A stretch of 64,000 bases of DNA from Pseudomonadota bacterium (GTDB lineage Bacteria > Pseudomonadota > Gammaproteobacteria > Burkholderiales > Methylophilaceae), in contig JAGVMP010000019.1 of the NCBI GenBank assembly GCA_020053735.1, forward strand, positions 124,001 to 188,000, written 5' to 3'. The translations under genes were made by a program, and so were the position numbers. The number at the start of each line of letters is the position of its first letter. The first letter of the stretch is position 1. The notes under the pieces are model-generated. The model was not told the DNA's origin. It ran no database searches and saw nothing but the letters and a program-made list of their open reading frames with translations. Positions 63,422-64,000 of this stretch are shown piece after piece.

Positions 63422-64000
63422 ATCATACTAAGCATTAGCGATATGGCGCTGGTGGTTACCAGAGCAATTGCGACATAATCTGTAAAATTAAAGCTTGGCA
63501 CTACGAACGTAATACTGACACTTTCATTCGCTTGGTCAGCTTTAATATCCGCCATATTTTTTAATTGGTTGATAAAATTTTGCTTATTCAACGCTTCAGT
63601 TTGCAATTCCACATAGTGTAAAGTCAGCCAGAGGCGCGCCGCAAACCGCTCTACTTTCAAGCCTAAATGTTTAAGGGGCGAAAATATAAAATAGAAGCCA
63701 GAAATTAATTGTTGGCGCGTATTGCAAGCCAAGATTAAGCTCAAACTTGCCAGCATGAGCATAATTCTTAACAATTGCGTCACACCTGCTGTAATGCCTT
63801 CGTAAGTTGGTCCAAACGAAAATGGCCATGCTGCCACATGCTCACCTGGTGTGTTAAACACAAAGATAATGAGCATTACTAAAAAAAACCATTTGAAGCG
63901 CAAAGTCGCACGTATAAAACCATCTACTTTGTGAATTAACATTATGACCAACAGTATTGTTAGTAAAGCAATTAATACACTTAAATTCAAAAAGTTAATC
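63418..64000 (-). CDS. CbiQ/EcfT-like membrane protein (5' end possibly outside window)
   Basis: The visible part encodes 190 or more residues with several membrane helices. The pattern RFKWFFLVMLIIFVFNTPGE, then LRIMLMLASLSLILACNTR and VERFAARLWLTLHYVE, resembles CbiQ-type energy-coupling-factor T components, here without recognisable ATPase partners in view. A TTG at 63990 could be the start (then NLSVLIALL), but the frame stays open to the right edge, so the true start may lie beyond the window. The match to CbiQ is from memory and modest. Confidence 0.6.
   Translation of the reverse strand, partial: INFLNLSVLIALLTILLVIMLIHKVDGFIRATLRFKWFFLVMLIIFVFNTPGEHVAAWPFSFGPTYEGITAGVTQLLRIMLMLASLSLILACNTRQQLISGFYFIFSPLKHLGLKVERFAARLWLTLHYVELQTEALNKQNFINQLKNMADIKADQANESVSITFVVPSFNFTDYVAIALVTTSAISLMLSMI

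Noticed and set aside
1-64000. CRISPR arrays, tRNA/rRNA genes, prophage or integrase-bounded islands
   Set aside because: No regularly spaced repeats, no tRNA-like T-loop or acceptor stems, and no structural phage or integrase genes were found on reading both strands.

Overview
The window reads as chromosomal DNA of a methylotrophic betaproteobacterium, most likely Methylophilales (Methylotenera or Methylophilus-like). The clues are a complete pqqABCDE operon for the methanol dehydrogenase cofactor, formate-tetrahydrofolate ligase, the betaproteobacterial order truA-trpF-trpB-trpA-accD-folC-SPOR-cvpA-purF-metZ, and moderate to low GC with A/T-rich spacers. The genus is inference. No rRNA, tRNA, CRISPR array, prophage or intact insertion sequence was seen.

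Layout. (1) 1-11390, minus strand: a tightly overlapping surface-polysaccharide operon. It begins with a MarR-type EPS regulator, then manC, gmd, an ORF6N gene and fcl (GDP-L-fucose branch), then rfbF, rfbG, an RfbC-like epimerase, a C-methyltransferase and a reductase (a CDP-linked, probably C-branched 6-deoxyhexose), then a CmcI-like protein, a Wzx-type flippase and a TylF-like methyltransferase cut by the window edge. (2) 11472-16797, minus: a MITE-like element, hslR, a Lon-like protease, moaE and moaD separated by a repeat-flanked DUF559 nuclease gene, and rmuC. (3) 16848-20114, plus: a CHASE2 protein, an SH3 lipoprotein-like/secreted protein and an M48 protease. (4) 20210-24413, minus: an AI-2E family transporter, a YigZ protein, fhs, and a DUF302 lipoprotein. 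(5) 24424-32491: cysB, a divergent TauE/SafE exporter, and the assimilatory sulfate operon cysI-DUF934-cysH-cysD-cysN followed by a 7Fe ferredoxin. (6) 32577-35209: small membrane and lipoprotein genes and a Bcr/CflA efflux pump. (7) 35386-39078, minus: pqqABCDE with an intrinsic terminator after pqqA and palindromic repeats near pqqE. (8) 39257-48840, minus: DAHP synthase, hisC, a diguanylate cyclase, pheA, serA, serC, gyrA. (9) 49199-52858, plus: a rubrerythrin cluster (rubrerythrin, Fe-S oxidoreductase, DUF3501) and a VirK/YbjX protein. (10) 52870-64000, minus: MAPEG protein, metZ, purF, cvpA, SPOR protein, folC, accD, trpA, trpB, trpF, truA and a CbiQ-like membrane protein.

The strongest regulatory find is a SAM-II (SAM-alpha) riboswitch at 54577-54655, followed by an intrinsic terminator, in the leader of metZ; it links methionine synthesis to S-adenosylmethionine. 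Other signals are a perfect 17-bp palindrome just upstream of the EPS regulator, a 113-nt inverted-repeat-bounded leader before cysI, and a 39-nt hairpin repeat that occurs three times, each time shortly after the end of a plus-strand gene. The sulfur genes (sulfate to sulfide) and metZ (sulfide into homocysteine) are functionally connected, and the PQQ, serine, aromatic amino acid and tryptophan genes are housekeeping for a C1-utilising cell.
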